Below the pieces are notes generated by a model. The model was given only the letters and a program-made list of their open reading frames with translations. It had not been told where the DNA came from and searched no databases. Positions 36,295-51,704 of a stretch of DNA of 64,000 bases are shown piece by piece (position 1 is the stretch's first letter; every line of letters starts with the position of its first letter). The stretch is from Pegoplata infirma. Its lineage: Eukaryota > Arthropoda > Insecta > Diptera > Anthomyiidae. The stretch spans positions 159,160,622 through 159,224,621 of the forward strand of contig OY992539.1 in the NCBI GenBank assembly GCA_963921195.1, written 5' to 3'. Position numbers and translations under genes: made by a program.

Positions 36295-39200
36295 GATTGC
36301 TCGATTTTAAATTAAAAAAAAAAAAATATTTTTTCAAAAATGATAAACTTGTAATTTTTCGTAGTCTGGAGACCTTTTACTTTCGACGGCTGTATCTCTG
36401 CAACTATTGCTCCGATTTCGTCAAAATAACAAAAAAAATAAAAGATTGAGACTTTATCTTTCCTCTGGAACCAAATGTGAGACAATCGGGCTGGTACTTA
36501 CAGAGATATATGCATTTATGCAAAGTTTTTTTTTTCATTTTTATGAAAAACCCATTATTTAAGGTTTTTTGGAGACCCTCATTTTTAAATTGCTATAACT
36601 CGGTAAATAATGATCCGATTTTGACTCTATAAAAACTAGAATGCATAAGTATATTAGCTTTATCATGACAGAAAAAATTTAAGACTATCAGACTAGTATT
36701 AACAGATATTTATGCATTCATATCAAAAATATTTTCGGGTTACTTGTAATAACTTGAAATGGCTATATCAAGGTTACCATTATATCGATTTCAAATGCCT
36801 TTGCACGAATTTAAATCTTTTTCAATAAAGTTTAAATAGAATAAAAGAGATTGCTCGATTTTAATTTTTTAAAAAAAAATATTTTTTCAAAAATGATAAA
36901 CTTGTAATTTTTCGTAGTCTGGAGACCTTTTACTTTCAACGGCTGTATCTCTGCAACTATTGCTCCGATTTTGTCAAAATAACAAAAAAATAAAAGATTG
37001 AGACTTTATCTTTCCTCTGGAACCAAATGTGAGACAATCGGGCTGGTACTTACAGAGATATATGCATTTATGCAAAGTTTTTTTTTTTCATTTTTATGAG
37101 AAACCCATTATTTAAGGTTTTTTGGAGACCCTCATTTTTAAATTGCTATAACTCGATAAATAATGATCCGATTTTGACTCTATAAAAACTAGAATGCATA
37201 AGTATATTAGCTTTATCATGACAGAAAAAATTTAAGACTATCAGACTAGTATTAACAGATATTTATGCATTCATATCAAAAATATTTTCGGGTTACTTGT
37301 AATAACTTGAAATGGCTATATCAAGGTTACCATTATATCGATTTCAAATGCCTTTGCACGAATTTAAATCTTTTTCAATAAAGTTTAAATAGAATAAAAG
37401 AGATTGCTCGATTTTAAATTTTTAAAAAAAATTATTTTTTCAAAAATGATAAACTTGTAATTTTTCGTAGTCTGGAGACCTTTTACTTTCAACGGCTGTA
37501 TCTCTGCAACTATTGCTCCGATTTCGTCAAAATAACAAAAAAATAAAAGATTGAGACTTTATCTTTCCTCTGGAACCAAATGTGAGACAATCGGGCTGGT
37601 ACTTACAGAGATATATGCATTTATGCAAAGTTTTTTTTTTCATTTTTATGAGAAACCCATTATTTAAGGTTTTTTGGAGACCCTCATTTTTAAATTGCTA
37701 TAACTCGATAAATAATGATCCGATTTTGACTCTATAAAAACTAGAATGCATAAGTATATTAGCTTTATCATGACAGAAAAAATTTAAGACTATCAGACTA
37801 GTATTAACAGATATTTATGCATTCATATCAAAAATATTTTCGGGTTACTTGTAATAACTTGAAATGGCTATATCAAGGTTACCATTATATCGATTTCAAA
37901 TGCCTTTGCACGAATTTAAATCTTTTTCAATAAAGTTTAAATAGAATAAAAGAGATTGCTCGATTTTAAATTTTTAAAAAAATTTTTTTTTCAAAATTGA
38001 TAAACTTGTAATTTTTCGTAGTCTGGAGACCTTTTACTTTCAACGGCTGTATCTCTGCAACTATTGCTCCGATTTTGTCAAAATAACAAAAAAATAAAAG
38101 ATTGAGACTTTATCTTTCCTCTGGAACCAAATGTGAGACAATCGGGCTGGTACTTACAGAGATATATGCATTTATGCAAAGTTTTTTTTTTCATTTTTAT
38201 GAGAAACCCATTATTTAAGGTTTTTTGGAGACCCTCATTTTTAAATTGCTATAACTCGGTAAATAATGATCCGATTTTGACTCTATAAAAACAAGAATGC
38301 ATAAGTATATTAGCTTTATCATGACAGAAAAAATTTAAGACTATCAGACTAGTATTAACAGATATTTATGCATTCATATCAAAAATATTTTCGGGTTACT
38401 TGTAATAACTTGAAATGGCTATATCAAGGTTACCATTATATCGATTTCAAATGCCTTTGCACGAATTTAAATCTTTTTCAATAAAGTATAAATAGAATAA
38501 AAGAGATTGCTCGATTTTAAATTTTTAAAAAAAATTATTTTTTCAAAAATGATAAACTTGTAATTTTTCGTAGTCTGGAGACCTTTTACTTTCAACGGCT
38601 GTATCTCTGCAACTATTGCTCCGATTTTGTCAAAATAACAAAAAAATAAAAGATTGAGACTTTATCTTTCCTCTGGAACCAAATGTGAGACAATCGGGCT
38701 GGTACTTACAGAGATATATGCATTTATGCAAAGTTTTTTTTTTTTCATTTTTATGAGAAACCCATTATTTAAGGTTTTTTGGAGACCCTCATTTTTAAAT
38801 TGCTATAACTCGATAAATAATGATCCGATTTTGACTCTATAAAAACTAGAATGCATAAGTATATTAGCTTTATCATGACAGAAAAAATTTAAGACTATCA
38901 GACTAGTATTAACAGATATTTATGCATTCATATCAAAAATATTTTTGGGTTACTTGTAATAACTTGAAATGGCTATATCTAGGTTACCATTATATCGATT
39001 TCAAATGCCTTTGCACGAATTTAAATCTTTTTCAATAAAGTTTAAATAGAATAAAAGAGATTGCTCGATTTTAAATTTTAAAAAAAAAATATTTTTTCAA
39101 AAATGATAAACTTGTAATTTTTCGTAGTCTGGAGACCTTTTACTTTCAACGGCTGTATCTCTGCAACTATTGCTCCGATTTCGTCAAAATAACAAAAAAA

Positions 39201-42200
39201 TAAAAGATTGAGACTTTATCTTTCCTCTGGAACCAAATGTGAGACAATCGGGCTGGTACTTACAGAGATATATGCATTTATGCAAAGTTTTTTTTTTCAT
39301 TTTTATGAAAAACCCATTATTTAAGGTTTTTTGGAGACCCTCATTTTTAAATTGCTATAACTCGGTAAATAATGATCCGATTTTGACTCTATAAAAACTA
39401 GAATGCATAAGTATATTAGCTTTATCATGACAGAAAAAATTTAAGACTATCAGACTAGTATTAACAGATATTTATGCATTCATATCAAAAATATTTTCGG
39501 GTTACTTGTAATAACTTGAAATGGCTATATCAAGGTTACCATTATATCGATTTCAAATGCCTTTGCACGAATTTAAATCTTTTTCAATAAAGTTTAAATA
39601 GAATAAAAGAGATTGCTCGATTTTAAATTTTTAAAAAAAAAATATTTTTTCAAAAATGATAAACTTGTAATTTTTCGTAGTCTGGAGACCTTTTACTTTC
39701 AACGGCTGTATCTCTGCAACTATTGCTCCGATTTCGTCAAAATAACAAAAAAATAAAAGATTGAGACTTTATCTTTCCTCTGGAACCAAATGTGAGACAA
39801 TCGGGCTGGTACTTACAGAGATATATGCATTTATGCAAAGTTTTTTTTTTCATTTTTATGAAAAACCCATTATTTAAGGTTTTTTGGAGACCCTCATTTT
39901 TAAATTGCTATAACTCGGTAAATAATGATCCGATTTTGACTCTATAAAAACTAGAATGCATAAGTATATTAGCTTTATCATGACAGAAAAAATTTAAGAC
40001 TATCAGACTAGTATTAACAGATATTTATGCATTCATATCAAAAATATTTTCGGGTTACTTGTAATAACTTGAAATGGCTATATCAAGGTTACCATTATAT
40101 CGATTTCAAATGCCTTTGCACGAATTTAAATCTTTTTCAATAAAGTTTAAATAGAATAAAAGAGATTGCTCGATTTTAAATTTTTAAAAAAAAAATATTT
40201 TTTCAAAAATGATAAACTTGTAATTTTTCGTAGTCTGGAGACCTTTTACTTTCAACGGCTGTATCTCTGCAACTATTGCTCCGATTTCGTCAAAATAACA
40301 AAAAAATAAAAGATTGAGACTTTATCTTTCCTCTGGAACCAAATGTGAGACAATCGGGCTGGTACTTACAGAGATATATGCATTTATGCAAAGTTTTTTT
40401 TTTCATTTTTATGAGAAACCCATTATTTAAGGTTTTTTGGAGACCCTCATTTTTAAATTGCTATAACTCGATAAATAATGATCCGATTTTGACTCTATAA
40501 AAACTAGAATGCATAAGTATATTAGCTTTATCATGACAGAAAAAATTTAAGACTATCAGACTAGTATTAACAGATATTTATGCATTCATATCAAAAATAT
40601 TTTCGGGTTACCTGTAATAACTTGAAATGGCTATATCAAGGTTACCATTATATCGATTTCAAATGCCTTTGCACGAATTTAAATCTTTTTCAATAAAGTT
40701 TAAATAGAATAAAAGAGGTTGCTCGATTTTAAATTTTTAAAAAAAATTTTTTTTCAAAAATGATAAACTTGTAATTTTTCGTAGTCTGGAGACCTTTTAC
40801 TTTCAACGGCTGTATCTCTGCAACTATTGCTCCGATTTTGTCAAAATAACAAAAAAATAAAAGATTGAGACTTTATCTTTCCTCTGGAACCAAATGTGAG
40901 ACAATCGGGCTGGTACTTACAGAGATATATGCATTTATGCAAAGTTTTTTTTTTCATTTTTATGAGAAACCCATTATTTAAGGTTTTTTGGAGACCCTCA
41001 TTTTTAAATTGCTATAACTCGGTAAATAATGATCCGATTTTGACTCTATAAAAACAAGAATGCATAAGTATATTAGCTTTATCATGACAGAAAAAATTTA
41101 AGACTATCAGACTAGTATTAACAGATATTTATGCATTCATATCAAAAATATTTTCGGGTTACTTGTAATAACTTGAAATGGCTATATCAAGGTTACCATT
41201 ATATCGATTTCAAATGCCTTTGCACGAATTTAAATCTTTTTCAATAAAGTTTAAATAGAATAAAAGAGATTGCTCGATTTTAAATTTTTAAAAAAAAATA
41301 TTTTTTCAAAAATGATAAACTTGTAATTTTTCGTAGTCTGGAGACCTTTTACTTTCAACGGCTGTATCTCTGCAACTATTGCTCCGATTTCGTCAAAATA
41401 ACAAAAAAATAAAAGATTGACACTTTATCTTTCCTCTGGAACCAAATGTGAGACAATCGGGCTGGTACTTACAGAGATATATGCATTTATGCAAAGTTTT
41501 TTTTTCATTTTTATGAGAAACCCATTATTTAAGGTTTTTTGGAGACCCTCATTTTTAAATTGCTATAACTCGATAAATAATGATCCGATTTTGACTCTAT
41601 AAAAACTAGAATGCATAAGTATATTAGCTTTATCATGACAGAAAAAATTTAAGACTATCAGACTAGTATTAACAGATATTTATGCATTCATATCAAAAAT
41701 ATTTTCGGGTTACTTGTAATAACTTGAAATGGCTATATCAAGGTTACCATTATATCGATTTCAAATGCCTTTGCACGAATTTAAATCTTTTTCAATAAAG
41801 TTTAAATAGAATAAAAGAGATTGCTCGATTTTAAATTTTAAAAAAAAAATATTTTTTCAAAAATGATAAACTTGTAATTTTTCGTAGTCTGGAGACCTTT
41901 TACTTTCAACGGCTGTATCTCTGCAACTATTGCTCCGATTTCGTCAAAATAACAAAAAAATAAAAGATTGAGACTTTATCTTTCCTCTGGAACCAAATGT
42001 GAGACAATCGGGCTGGTACTTACAGAGATATATGCATTTGTGCAAAGTTTTTTTTTTCATTTTTATGAAAAACCCATTATTTAAGGTTTTTTGGAGACCC
42101 TCATTTTTAAATTGCTATAACTCGGTAAATAATGATCCGATTTTGACTCTATAAAAACTAGAATGCATAAGTATATTAGCTTTATCATGACAGAAAAAAT

Positions 42201-42440
42201 TTAAGACTATCAGACTAGTATTAACAGATATTTATGCATTCATATCAAAAATATTTTCGGGTTACTTGTAATAACTTGAAATGGCTATATCAAGGTTTCC
42301 ATTATATCGATTTCAAATGCCTTTGCACGAATTTAAATCTTTTTCAATAAAGTTTATATAGAATAAAAGAGATTGCTCGATTTTAAATTTTTAAAAAAAA
42401 ATATTTTTTCAAAAATGATAAACTTGTAATTTTTGTTAGT
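36295..42440 (+). repeat. Thirteen-monomer-offset duplication, copy 1
   Basis: About 11 consecutive monomers reappear in the same order at 44026-49619. Private variants match at a constant offset of about 7178 bp: tatctagg (38974/46151), ggttacctgt (40604/47781), gattgacac (about 41415/48593), atttgtgc (42037/49217), gtttatatag (42352/49531) and ttttgttagtc (42431/49610). The variant tcgacggc (36383/44113) is offset by 7730, showing that copy 1 has one extra monomer between 36.4 and 38.9 kb. Confidence 0.88.
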
Positions 42441-44025
42441 CTGGAGACCTTTTACTTTCAACGGCTGTATCTCTGCAACTATTGCTCCGATTTCGTCAAA
42501 ATAACAAAAAAATAAAAGATTGAGACTTTATCTTTCCTCTGGAACCAAATGTGAGACAATCGGGCTGGTACTTACAAAGATATATGCATTTATGCAAAGT
42601 TTTTTTTTTCATTTTTATGAAAAACCCATTATTTAATGTTTTTTGGAGACCCTCATTTTTAAATTGCTATAACTCGGTAAATAATGATCCGATTTTGACT
42701 CTATAAAAACTAGAACGCATAAGTATATTAGCTTTATCATGACAGAAAAAATTTAAGACTATCAGACTAGTATTAACAGATATTTATGCATTCATATCAA
42801 AAATATTTTCGGGTTACTTGTAATAACTTGAAATGGCTATATCAAGGTTACCATTATATCGATTTCAAATGCCCTTGCACTAATTTAAATCTTTTTCAAT
42901 AAAGTTTAAATAGAATAAAAGAGATTGCTCGATTTTAAATTTTTAAAAAAAATTATTTTTTCAAAAATGATAAACTTGTAATTTTTCGTAGTCTGGAGAC
43001 CTTTTACTTTCAACGGCTGTATCTCTGCAACTATTGCTCCGATTTCGTCAAAATAACAAAAAAATAAAAGATTGAGACTTTATCTTTCCTCTGGAACCAA
43101 ATGTGAGACAATCGGGCTGGTACTTACAGAGATATATGCATTTATGCAAAGTTTTTTTTTTCATTTTTATGAGAAACCCATTATTTAAGGTTTTTTGGAG
43201 ACCCTCATTTTTAAATTGCTATAACTCGATAAATAATGATCCGATTTTGACTCTATAAAAACTAGAATGCATAAGTATATTAGCTTTATCATGACAGAAA
43301 AAATTTAAGACTATCAGACTAGTATTAACAGATATTTATGCATTCATATCAAAAATATTTTCGGGTTACTTGTAATAACTTGAAATGGCTATATCAAGGT
43401 TACCATTATATCGATTTCAAATGCCTTTGCACGAATTTAAATCTTTTTCAATAAAGTTTAAATAGAATAAAAGAGATTGCTCGATTTTAAATTTTTAAAA
43501 AAAAAATTTTTTCAAAAATGATAAACTTGTAATTTTTCGTAGTCTGGAGACCTTTTACTTTCAACGGCTGTATCTCTGCAACTATTGCTCCGATTTTGTC
43601 AAAATAACAAAAAAATAAAAGATTGAGACTTTATCTTTCCTCTGGAACCAAATGTGAGACAATCGGGCTGGTACTTACAGAGATATATGCATTTATGCAA
43701 AGTTTTTTTTTTCATTTTTATGAGAAACCCATTATTTAAGGTTTTTTGGAGACCCTCATTTTTAAATTGCTATAACTCGGTAAATAATGATCCGATTTTG
43801 ACTCTATAAAAACAAGAATGCATAAGTATATTAGCTTTATCATGACAGAAAAAATTTAAGACTATCAGACTAGTATTAACAGATATTTATGCATTCATAT
43901 CAAAAATATTTTCGGGTTACTTGTAATAACTTGAAATGGCTATATCAAGGTTACCATTATATCGATTTCAAATGCCTTTGCACGAATTTAAATCTTTTTC
44001 AATAAAGTTTAAATAGAATAAAAGA

Positions 44026-47000
44026 GATTGCTCGATTTTAAATTAAAAAAAAAAAATATTTTTTCAAAAATGATAAACTTGTAATTTTTCGTAGTCTGGA
44101 GACCTTTTACTTTCGACGGCTGTATCTCTGCAACTATTGCTCCGATTTCGTCAAAATAACAAAAAAATAAAAGATTGAGACTTTATCTTTCCTCTGGAAC
44201 CAAATGTGAGACAATCGGGCTGGTACTTACAGAGATATATGCATTTATGCAAAGTTTTTTTTTTCATTTTTATGAAAAACCCATTATTTAAGGTTTTTTG
44301 GAGACCCTCATTTTTAAATTGCTATAACTCGATAAATAATGATCCGATTTTGACTCTATAAAAACTAGAATGCATAAGTATATTAGCTTTATCATGACAG
44401 AAAAAATTTAAGACTATCAGACTAGTATTAACAGATATTTATGCATTCATATCAAAAATATTTTCGGGTTACTTGTAATAACTTGAAATGGCTATATCAA
44501 GGTTACCATTATATCGATTTCAAATGCCTTTGCACGAATTTAAATCTTTTTCAATAAAGTTTAAATAGAATAAAAGAGATTGCTCGATTTTAAATTTTTA
44601 AAAAAAAAATATTTTTTCAAAAATGATAAACTTGTAATTTTTCGTAGTCTGGAGACCTTTTACTTTCAACGGCTGTATCTCTGCAACTATTGCTCCGATT
44701 TTGTCAAAATAACAAAAAAATAAAAGATTGAGACTTTATCTTTCCTCTGGAACCAAATGTGAGACAATCGGGCTGGTACTTACAGAGATATATGCATTTA
44801 TGCAAAGTTTTTTTTTTCATTTTTATGAGAAACCCATTATTTAAGGTTTTTTGGAGACCCTCATTTTTAAATTGCTATAACTCGATAAATAATGATCCGA
44901 TTTTGACTCTATAAAAACTAGAATGCATAAGTATATTAGCTTTATCATGACAGAAAAAATTTAAGACTATCAGACTAGTATTAACAGATATTTATGCATT
45001 CATATCAAAAATATTTTCGGGTTACTTGTAATAACTTGAAATGGCTATATCAAGGTTACCATTATATCGATTTCAAATGCCTTTGCACGAATTTAAATCT
45101 TTTTCAATAAAGTTTAAATAGAATAAAAGAGATTGCTCGATTTTAAATTTTTAAAAAAAAATTTTTTTCAAAAATGATAAACTTGTAATTTTTCGTAGTC
45201 TGGAGACCTTTTACTTTCAACGGCTGTATCTCTGCAACTATTGCTCCGATTTTGTCAAAATAACAAAAAAATAAAAGATTGAGACTTTATCTTTCCTCTG
45301 GAACCAAATGTGAGACAATCGGGCTGGTACTTACAGAGATATATGCATTTATGCAAAGTTTTTTTTTTTCATTTTTATGAGAAACCCATTATTTAAGGTT
45401 TTTTGGAGACCCTCATTTTTAAATTGCTATAACTCGGTAAATAATGATCCGATTTTGACTCTATAAAAACAAGAATGCATAAGTATATTAGCTTTATCAT
45501 GACAGAAAAAATTTAAGACTATCAGACTAGTATTAACAGATATTTATGCATTCATATCAAAAATATTTTCGGGTTACTTGTAATAACTTGAAATGGCTAT
45601 ATCAAGGTTACCATTATATCGATTTCAAATGCCTTTGCACGAATTTAAATCTTTTTCAATAAAGTTTAAATAGAATAAAAGAGATTGCTCGATTTTAAAT
45701 TTTTAAAAAAAATTATTTTTTCAAAAATGATAAACTTGTAATTTTTCGTAGTCTGGAGACCTTTTACTTTCAACGGCTGTATCTCTGCAACTATTGCTCC
45801 GATTTCGTCAAAATAACAAAAAAATAAAAGATTGAGACTTTATCTTTCCTCTGGAACCAAATGTGAGACAATCGGGCTGGTACTTACAGAGATATATGCA
45901 TTTATGCAAAGTTTTTTTTTTTCATTTTTATGAGAAACCCATTATTTAAGGTTTTTTGGAGACCCTCATTTTTAAATTGCTATAACTCGATAAATAATGA
46001 TCCGATTTTGACTCTATAAAAACTAGAATGCATAAGTATATTAGCTTTATCATGACAGAAAAAATTTAAGACTATCAGACTAGTATTAACAGATATTTAT
46101 GCATTCATATCAAAAATATTTTCGGGTTACTTGTAATAACTTGAAATGGCTATATCTAGGTTACCATTATATCGATTTCAAATGCCTTTGCACGAATTTA
46201 AATCTTTTTCAATAAAGTTTAAATAGAATAAAAGAGATTGCTCGATTTTAAATTTTAAAAAAAAAAATATTTTTTCAAAAATGATAAACTTGTAATTTTT
46301 CGTAGTCTGGAGACCTTTTACTTTCAACGGCTGTATCTCTGCAACTATTGCTCCGATTTCGTCAAAATAACAAAAAAATAAAAGATTGAGACTTTATCTT
46401 TCCTCTGGAACCAAATGTGAGACAATCGGGCTGGTACTTACAGAGATATATGCATTTATGCAAAGTTTTTTTTTTCATTTTTATGAAAAACCCATTATTT
46501 AAGGTTTTTTGGAGACCCTCATTTTTAAATTGCTATAACTCGGTAAATAATGATCCGATTTTGACTCTATAAAAACTAGAATGCATAAGTATATTAGCTT
46601 TATCATGACAGAAAAAATTTAAGACTATCACACTAGTATTAACAGATATTTATGCATTCATATCAAAAATATTTTCGGGTTACTTGTAATAACTTGAAAT
46701 GGCTATATCAAGGTTACCATTATATCGATTTCAAATGCCTTTGCACGAATTTAAATCTTTTTCAATAAAGTTTAAATAGAATAAAAGAGATGCTCGATTT
46801 TAAATTTTTAAAAAAAAAATATTTTTTCAAAAATGATAAACTTGTAATTTTTCGTAGTCTGGAGACCTTTTACTTTCAACGGCTGTATCTCTGCAACTAT
46901 TGCTCCGATTTCGTCAAAATAACAAAAAAATAAAAGATTGAGACTTTATCTTTCCTCTGGAACCAAATGTGAGACAATCGGGCTGGTACTTACAGAGATA

Positions 47001-49619
47001 TATGCATTTATGCAAAGTTTTTTTTTTCATTTTTATGAAAAACCCATTATTTAAGGTTTTTTGGAGACCCTCATTTTTAAATTGCTATAACTCGGTAAAT
47101 AATGATCCGATTTTGACTCTATAAAAACTAGAATGCATAAGTATATTAGCTTTATCATGACAGAAAAAATTTAAGACTATCAGACTAGTATTAACAGATA
47201 TTTATGCATTCATATCAAAAATATTTTCGGGTTACTTGTAATAACTTGAAATGGCTATATCAAGGTTACCATTATATCGATTTCAAATGCCTTTGCACGA
47301 ATTTAAATCTTTTTCAATAAAGTTTAAATAGAATAAAAGAGATTGCTCGATTTTAAATTTTTAAAAAAAAAATATTTTTTCAAAAATGATAAACTTGTAA
47401 TTTTTCGTAGTCTGGAGACCTTTTACTTTCAACGGCTGTATCTCTGCAACTATTGCTCCGATTTCGTCAAAATAACAAAAAAATAAAAGATTGAGACTTT
47501 ATCTTTCCTCTGGAACCAAATGTGAGACAATCGGGCTGGTACTTACAGAGATATATGCATTTATGCAAAGTTTTTTTTTTCATTTTTATGAGAAACCCAT
47601 TATTTAAGGTTTTTTGGAGACCCTCATTTTTAAATTGCTATAACTCGATAAATAATGATCCGATTTTGACTCTATAAAAACTAGAATGCATAAGTATATT
47701 AGCTTTATCATGACAGAAAAAATTTAAGACTATCAGACTAGTATTAACAGATATTTATGCATTCATATCAAAAATATTTTCGGGTTACCTGTAATAACTT
47801 GAAATGGCTATATCAAGGTTACCATTATATCGATTTCAAATGCCTTTGCACGAATTTAAATCTTTTTCAATAAAGTTTTAATAGAATAAAAGAGATTGCT
47901 CGATTTTAAATTTTTAAAAAAAAATTTTTTTCAAAAATGATAAACTTGTAATTTTTCGTAGTCTGGAGACCTTTTACTTTCAACGGCTGTATCTCTGCAA
48001 CTATTGCTCCGATTTTGTCAAAATAACAAAAAAATAAAAGATTGAGACTTTATCTTTCCTCTGGAACCAAATGTGAGACAATCGGGCTGGTACTTACAGA
48101 GATATATGCATTTATGCAAAGTTTTTTTTTTTCATTTTTATGAGAAACCCATTATTTAAGGTTTTTTGGAGACCCTCATTTTTAAATTGCTATAACTCGG
48201 TAAATAATGATCCGATTTTGACTCTATAAAAACAAGAATGCATAAGTATATTAGCTTTATCATGACAGAAAAAATTTAAGACTATCAGACTAGTATTAAC
48301 AGATATTTATGCATTCATATCAAAAATATTTTCGGGTTACTTGTAATAACTTGAAATGGCTATATCAAGGTTACCATTATATCGATTTCAAATGCCTTTG
48401 CACGAATTTAAATCTTTTTCAATAAAGTTTAAATAGAATAAAAGAGATTGCTCGATTTTAAATTTTTAAAAAAAATTATTTTTTCAAAAATGATAAACTT
48501 GTAATTTTTCGTAGTCTGGAGACCTTTTACTTTCAACGGCTGTATCTCTGCAACTATTGCTCCGATTTCGTCAAAATAACAAAAAAATAAAAGATTGACA
48601 CTTTATCTTTCCTCTGGAACCAAATGTGAGACAATCGAGCTGGTACTTACAGAGATATATGCATTTATGCAAAGTTTTTTTTTTTCATTTTTATGAGAAA
48701 CCCATTATTTAAGGTTTTTTGGAGACCCTCATTTTTAAATTGCTATAACTCGATAAATAATGATCCGATTTTGACTCTATAAAAACTAGAATGCATAAGT
48801 ATATTAGCTTTATCATGACAGAAAAAATTTAAGACTATCAGACTAGTATTAACAGATATTTATGCATTCATATCAAAAATATTTTCGGGTTACTTGTAAT
48901 AACTTGAAATGGCTATATCAAGGTTACCATTATATCGATTTCAAATGCCTTTGCACGAATTTAAATCTTTTTCAATAAAGTTTAAATAGAATAAAAGAGA
49001 TTGCTCGATTTTAAATTTTAAAAAAAAAATATTTTTTCAAAAATGATAAACTTGTAATTTTTCGTAGTCTGGAGACCTTTTACTTTCAACGGCTGTATCT
49101 CTGCAACTATTGCTCCGATTTCGTCAAAATAACAAAAAAATAAAAGATTGAGACTTTATCTTTCCTCTGGAACCAAATGTGAGACAATCGGGCTGGTACT
49201 TACAGAGATATATGCATTTGTGCAAAGTTTTTTTTTTCATTTTTATGAAAAACCATTATTTAAGGTTTTTTGGAGACCCTCATTTTTAAATTGCTATAAC
49301 TCGGTAAATAATGATCCGATTTTGACTCTATAAAAACTAGAATGCATAAGTATATTAGCTTTATCATGACAGAAAAAATTTAAGACTATCAGACTAGTAT
49401 TAACAGATATTTATGCATTCATATCAAAAATATTTTCGGGTTACTTGTAATAACTTGAAATGGCTATATCAAGGTTACCATTATATCGATTTCAAATGCC
49501 TTTGCACGAATTTAAATCTTTTTCAATAAAGTTTATATAGAATAAAAGAGATTGCTCGATTTTAAATTTTTAAAAAAAAATATTTTTTCAAAAATGATAA
49601 ACTTGTAATTTTTGTTAGT
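44026..49619 (+). repeat. Thirteen-monomer-offset duplication, copy 2
   Basis: This is the partner of 36295-42440, shorter by one monomer of about 552 bp. The extra monomer in copy 1 appears to be the type-a unit near 37390-37940. The match ends within a monomer: just past the shared ttttgttagtc variant, copy 1 continues as type c and copy 2 as type a, so the breakpoint lies near 49620. Confidence 0.88.
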
Positions 49620-51704
49620 CTGGAGACCTTTTACTTTCAACGGCTGTATCACTGCAACTATTGCTCCGATTTCGTCAAAATAACAAAAAAATAAAAGATT
49701 GAGACTTTATCTTTCCTCTGGAACCAAATGTGAGACAATCGGGCTGGTACTTACAGAGATATATGCATTTATGCAAAGTTTTTTTTTCATTTTTATGAGA
49801 AACCCATTATTTAAGGTTTTTTGGAGACCCTCATTTTTAAATTGCTATAACTCGATAAATAATGATCCGATTTTGACTCTATAAAAACTAGAATGCATAA
49901 GTATATTAGCTTTATCATGACAGAAAAAATTTAAGACTATCAGACTAGTATTAACAGATATTTATGCATTCATATCAAAAATATTTTCGGGTTACTTGTA
50001 ATAACTTGAAATGGCTATATCAAGGTTACCATTATATCGATTTCAAATGCCTTTGCACGAATTTAAATCTTTTTCAATAAAGTTTAAATAGAATAAAAGA
50101 GATTGCTCGATTTTAAATTTTTAAAAAAAAAAATTTTTCAAAAATGATAAACTTGTAATTTTTCGTAGTCTGGAGACCTTTTACTTTCAACGGCTGTATC
50201 TCTGCAACTATTGCTCCGATTTTGTCAAAATAACAAAAAAATAAAAGATTGAGACTTTATCTTTCCTCTGGAACCAAATGTGAGACAATCGGGCTGGTAC
50301 TTACAGAGATATATGCATTTATGCAAAGTTTTTTTTTTTTCATTTTTATGAGAAACCCATTATTTAAGGTTTTTTGGAGACCCTCATTTTTAAATTGCTA
50401 TAACTCGATAAATAATGATCCGATTTTGACTCTATAAAAACTAGAATGCATAAGTATATTAGCTTTATCATGACAGAAAAAATTTAAGACTATCAGACTA
50501 GTATTAACAGATATTTATGCATTCATATCAAAAATATTTTCGGGTTACTTGTAATAACTTGAAATGGCTATATCAAGGTTACCATTATATCGATTTCAAA
50601 TGCCTTTGCACGAATTTAAATCTTTTTCAATAAAGTTTAAATAGAATAAAAGAGATTGCTCGATTTTAAATTTAAAAAAAAAAAATATTTTTTCAAAAAT
50701 GATAAACTTGTAATTTTTCGTAGTCTGGAGACCTTTTACTTTCAACGGCTGTATCTCTGCAACTATTGCTCCGATTTCGTCAAAATTACAAAAAAATAAA
50801 AGATTGAGACTTTATCTTTCCTCTGGAACCAAATGTGAGACAATCGGGCTGGTACTTACAGAGATATATGCATTTATGCAAAGTTTTTTTTTCATTTTTA
50901 TGAAAAACCCATTATTTAAGGTTTTTTGGAGACCCTCATTTTTAAATTGCTATAACTCGGTAAATAATGATCCGATTTTGACTCTATAAAAACTAGAATG
51001 CATAAGTATATTAGCTTTATCATGAGAGAAAAAATTTAAGACTATCAGACTAGTATTAACAGATATTTATGCATTCATATCAAAAATATTTTCGGGTTAC
51101 TTGTAATAACTTGAAATGGCTATATCAAGGTTACCATTATATCGATTTCAAATGCCTTTGCACGAATTTAAATCTTTTTCAATAAAGTTTAAATAGAATA
51201 AAAGAGATTGCTCGATTTTAAATTTTTAAAAAAAAATATTTTTTCAAAAATGATAAACTTGTAATTTTTCGTAGTCTGGAGACCTTTTACTTTCAACGGC
51301 TGTATCTCTGCAACTATTGCTCCGATTTTGTCAAAATAACAAAAAAATAAAAGATTGAGACTTTATCTTTCCTCTGGAACCAAATGTGAGACAATCGGGC
51401 TGGTACTTACAGAGATATATGCATTTATGCAAATTTTTTTTTTTTTCATTTTTATGAAAAACCCATTATTTAAGGTTTTTTGGAGACCCTCATTTTTAAA
51501 TTGCTATAACTCGGTAAATAATGATCCGATTTTGACTCTATAAAAACTAGAATGCATAGGTATATTAGCTTTATCATGACAGAAAAAATTTAAGACTATC
51601 AGACTAGTATTAACAGATATTTATGCATTCATATCAAAAATATTTTCGGGTTACTTGTAATAACTTGAAATGGCTATATCAAGGTTACCATTATATCGAT
51701 TTCA

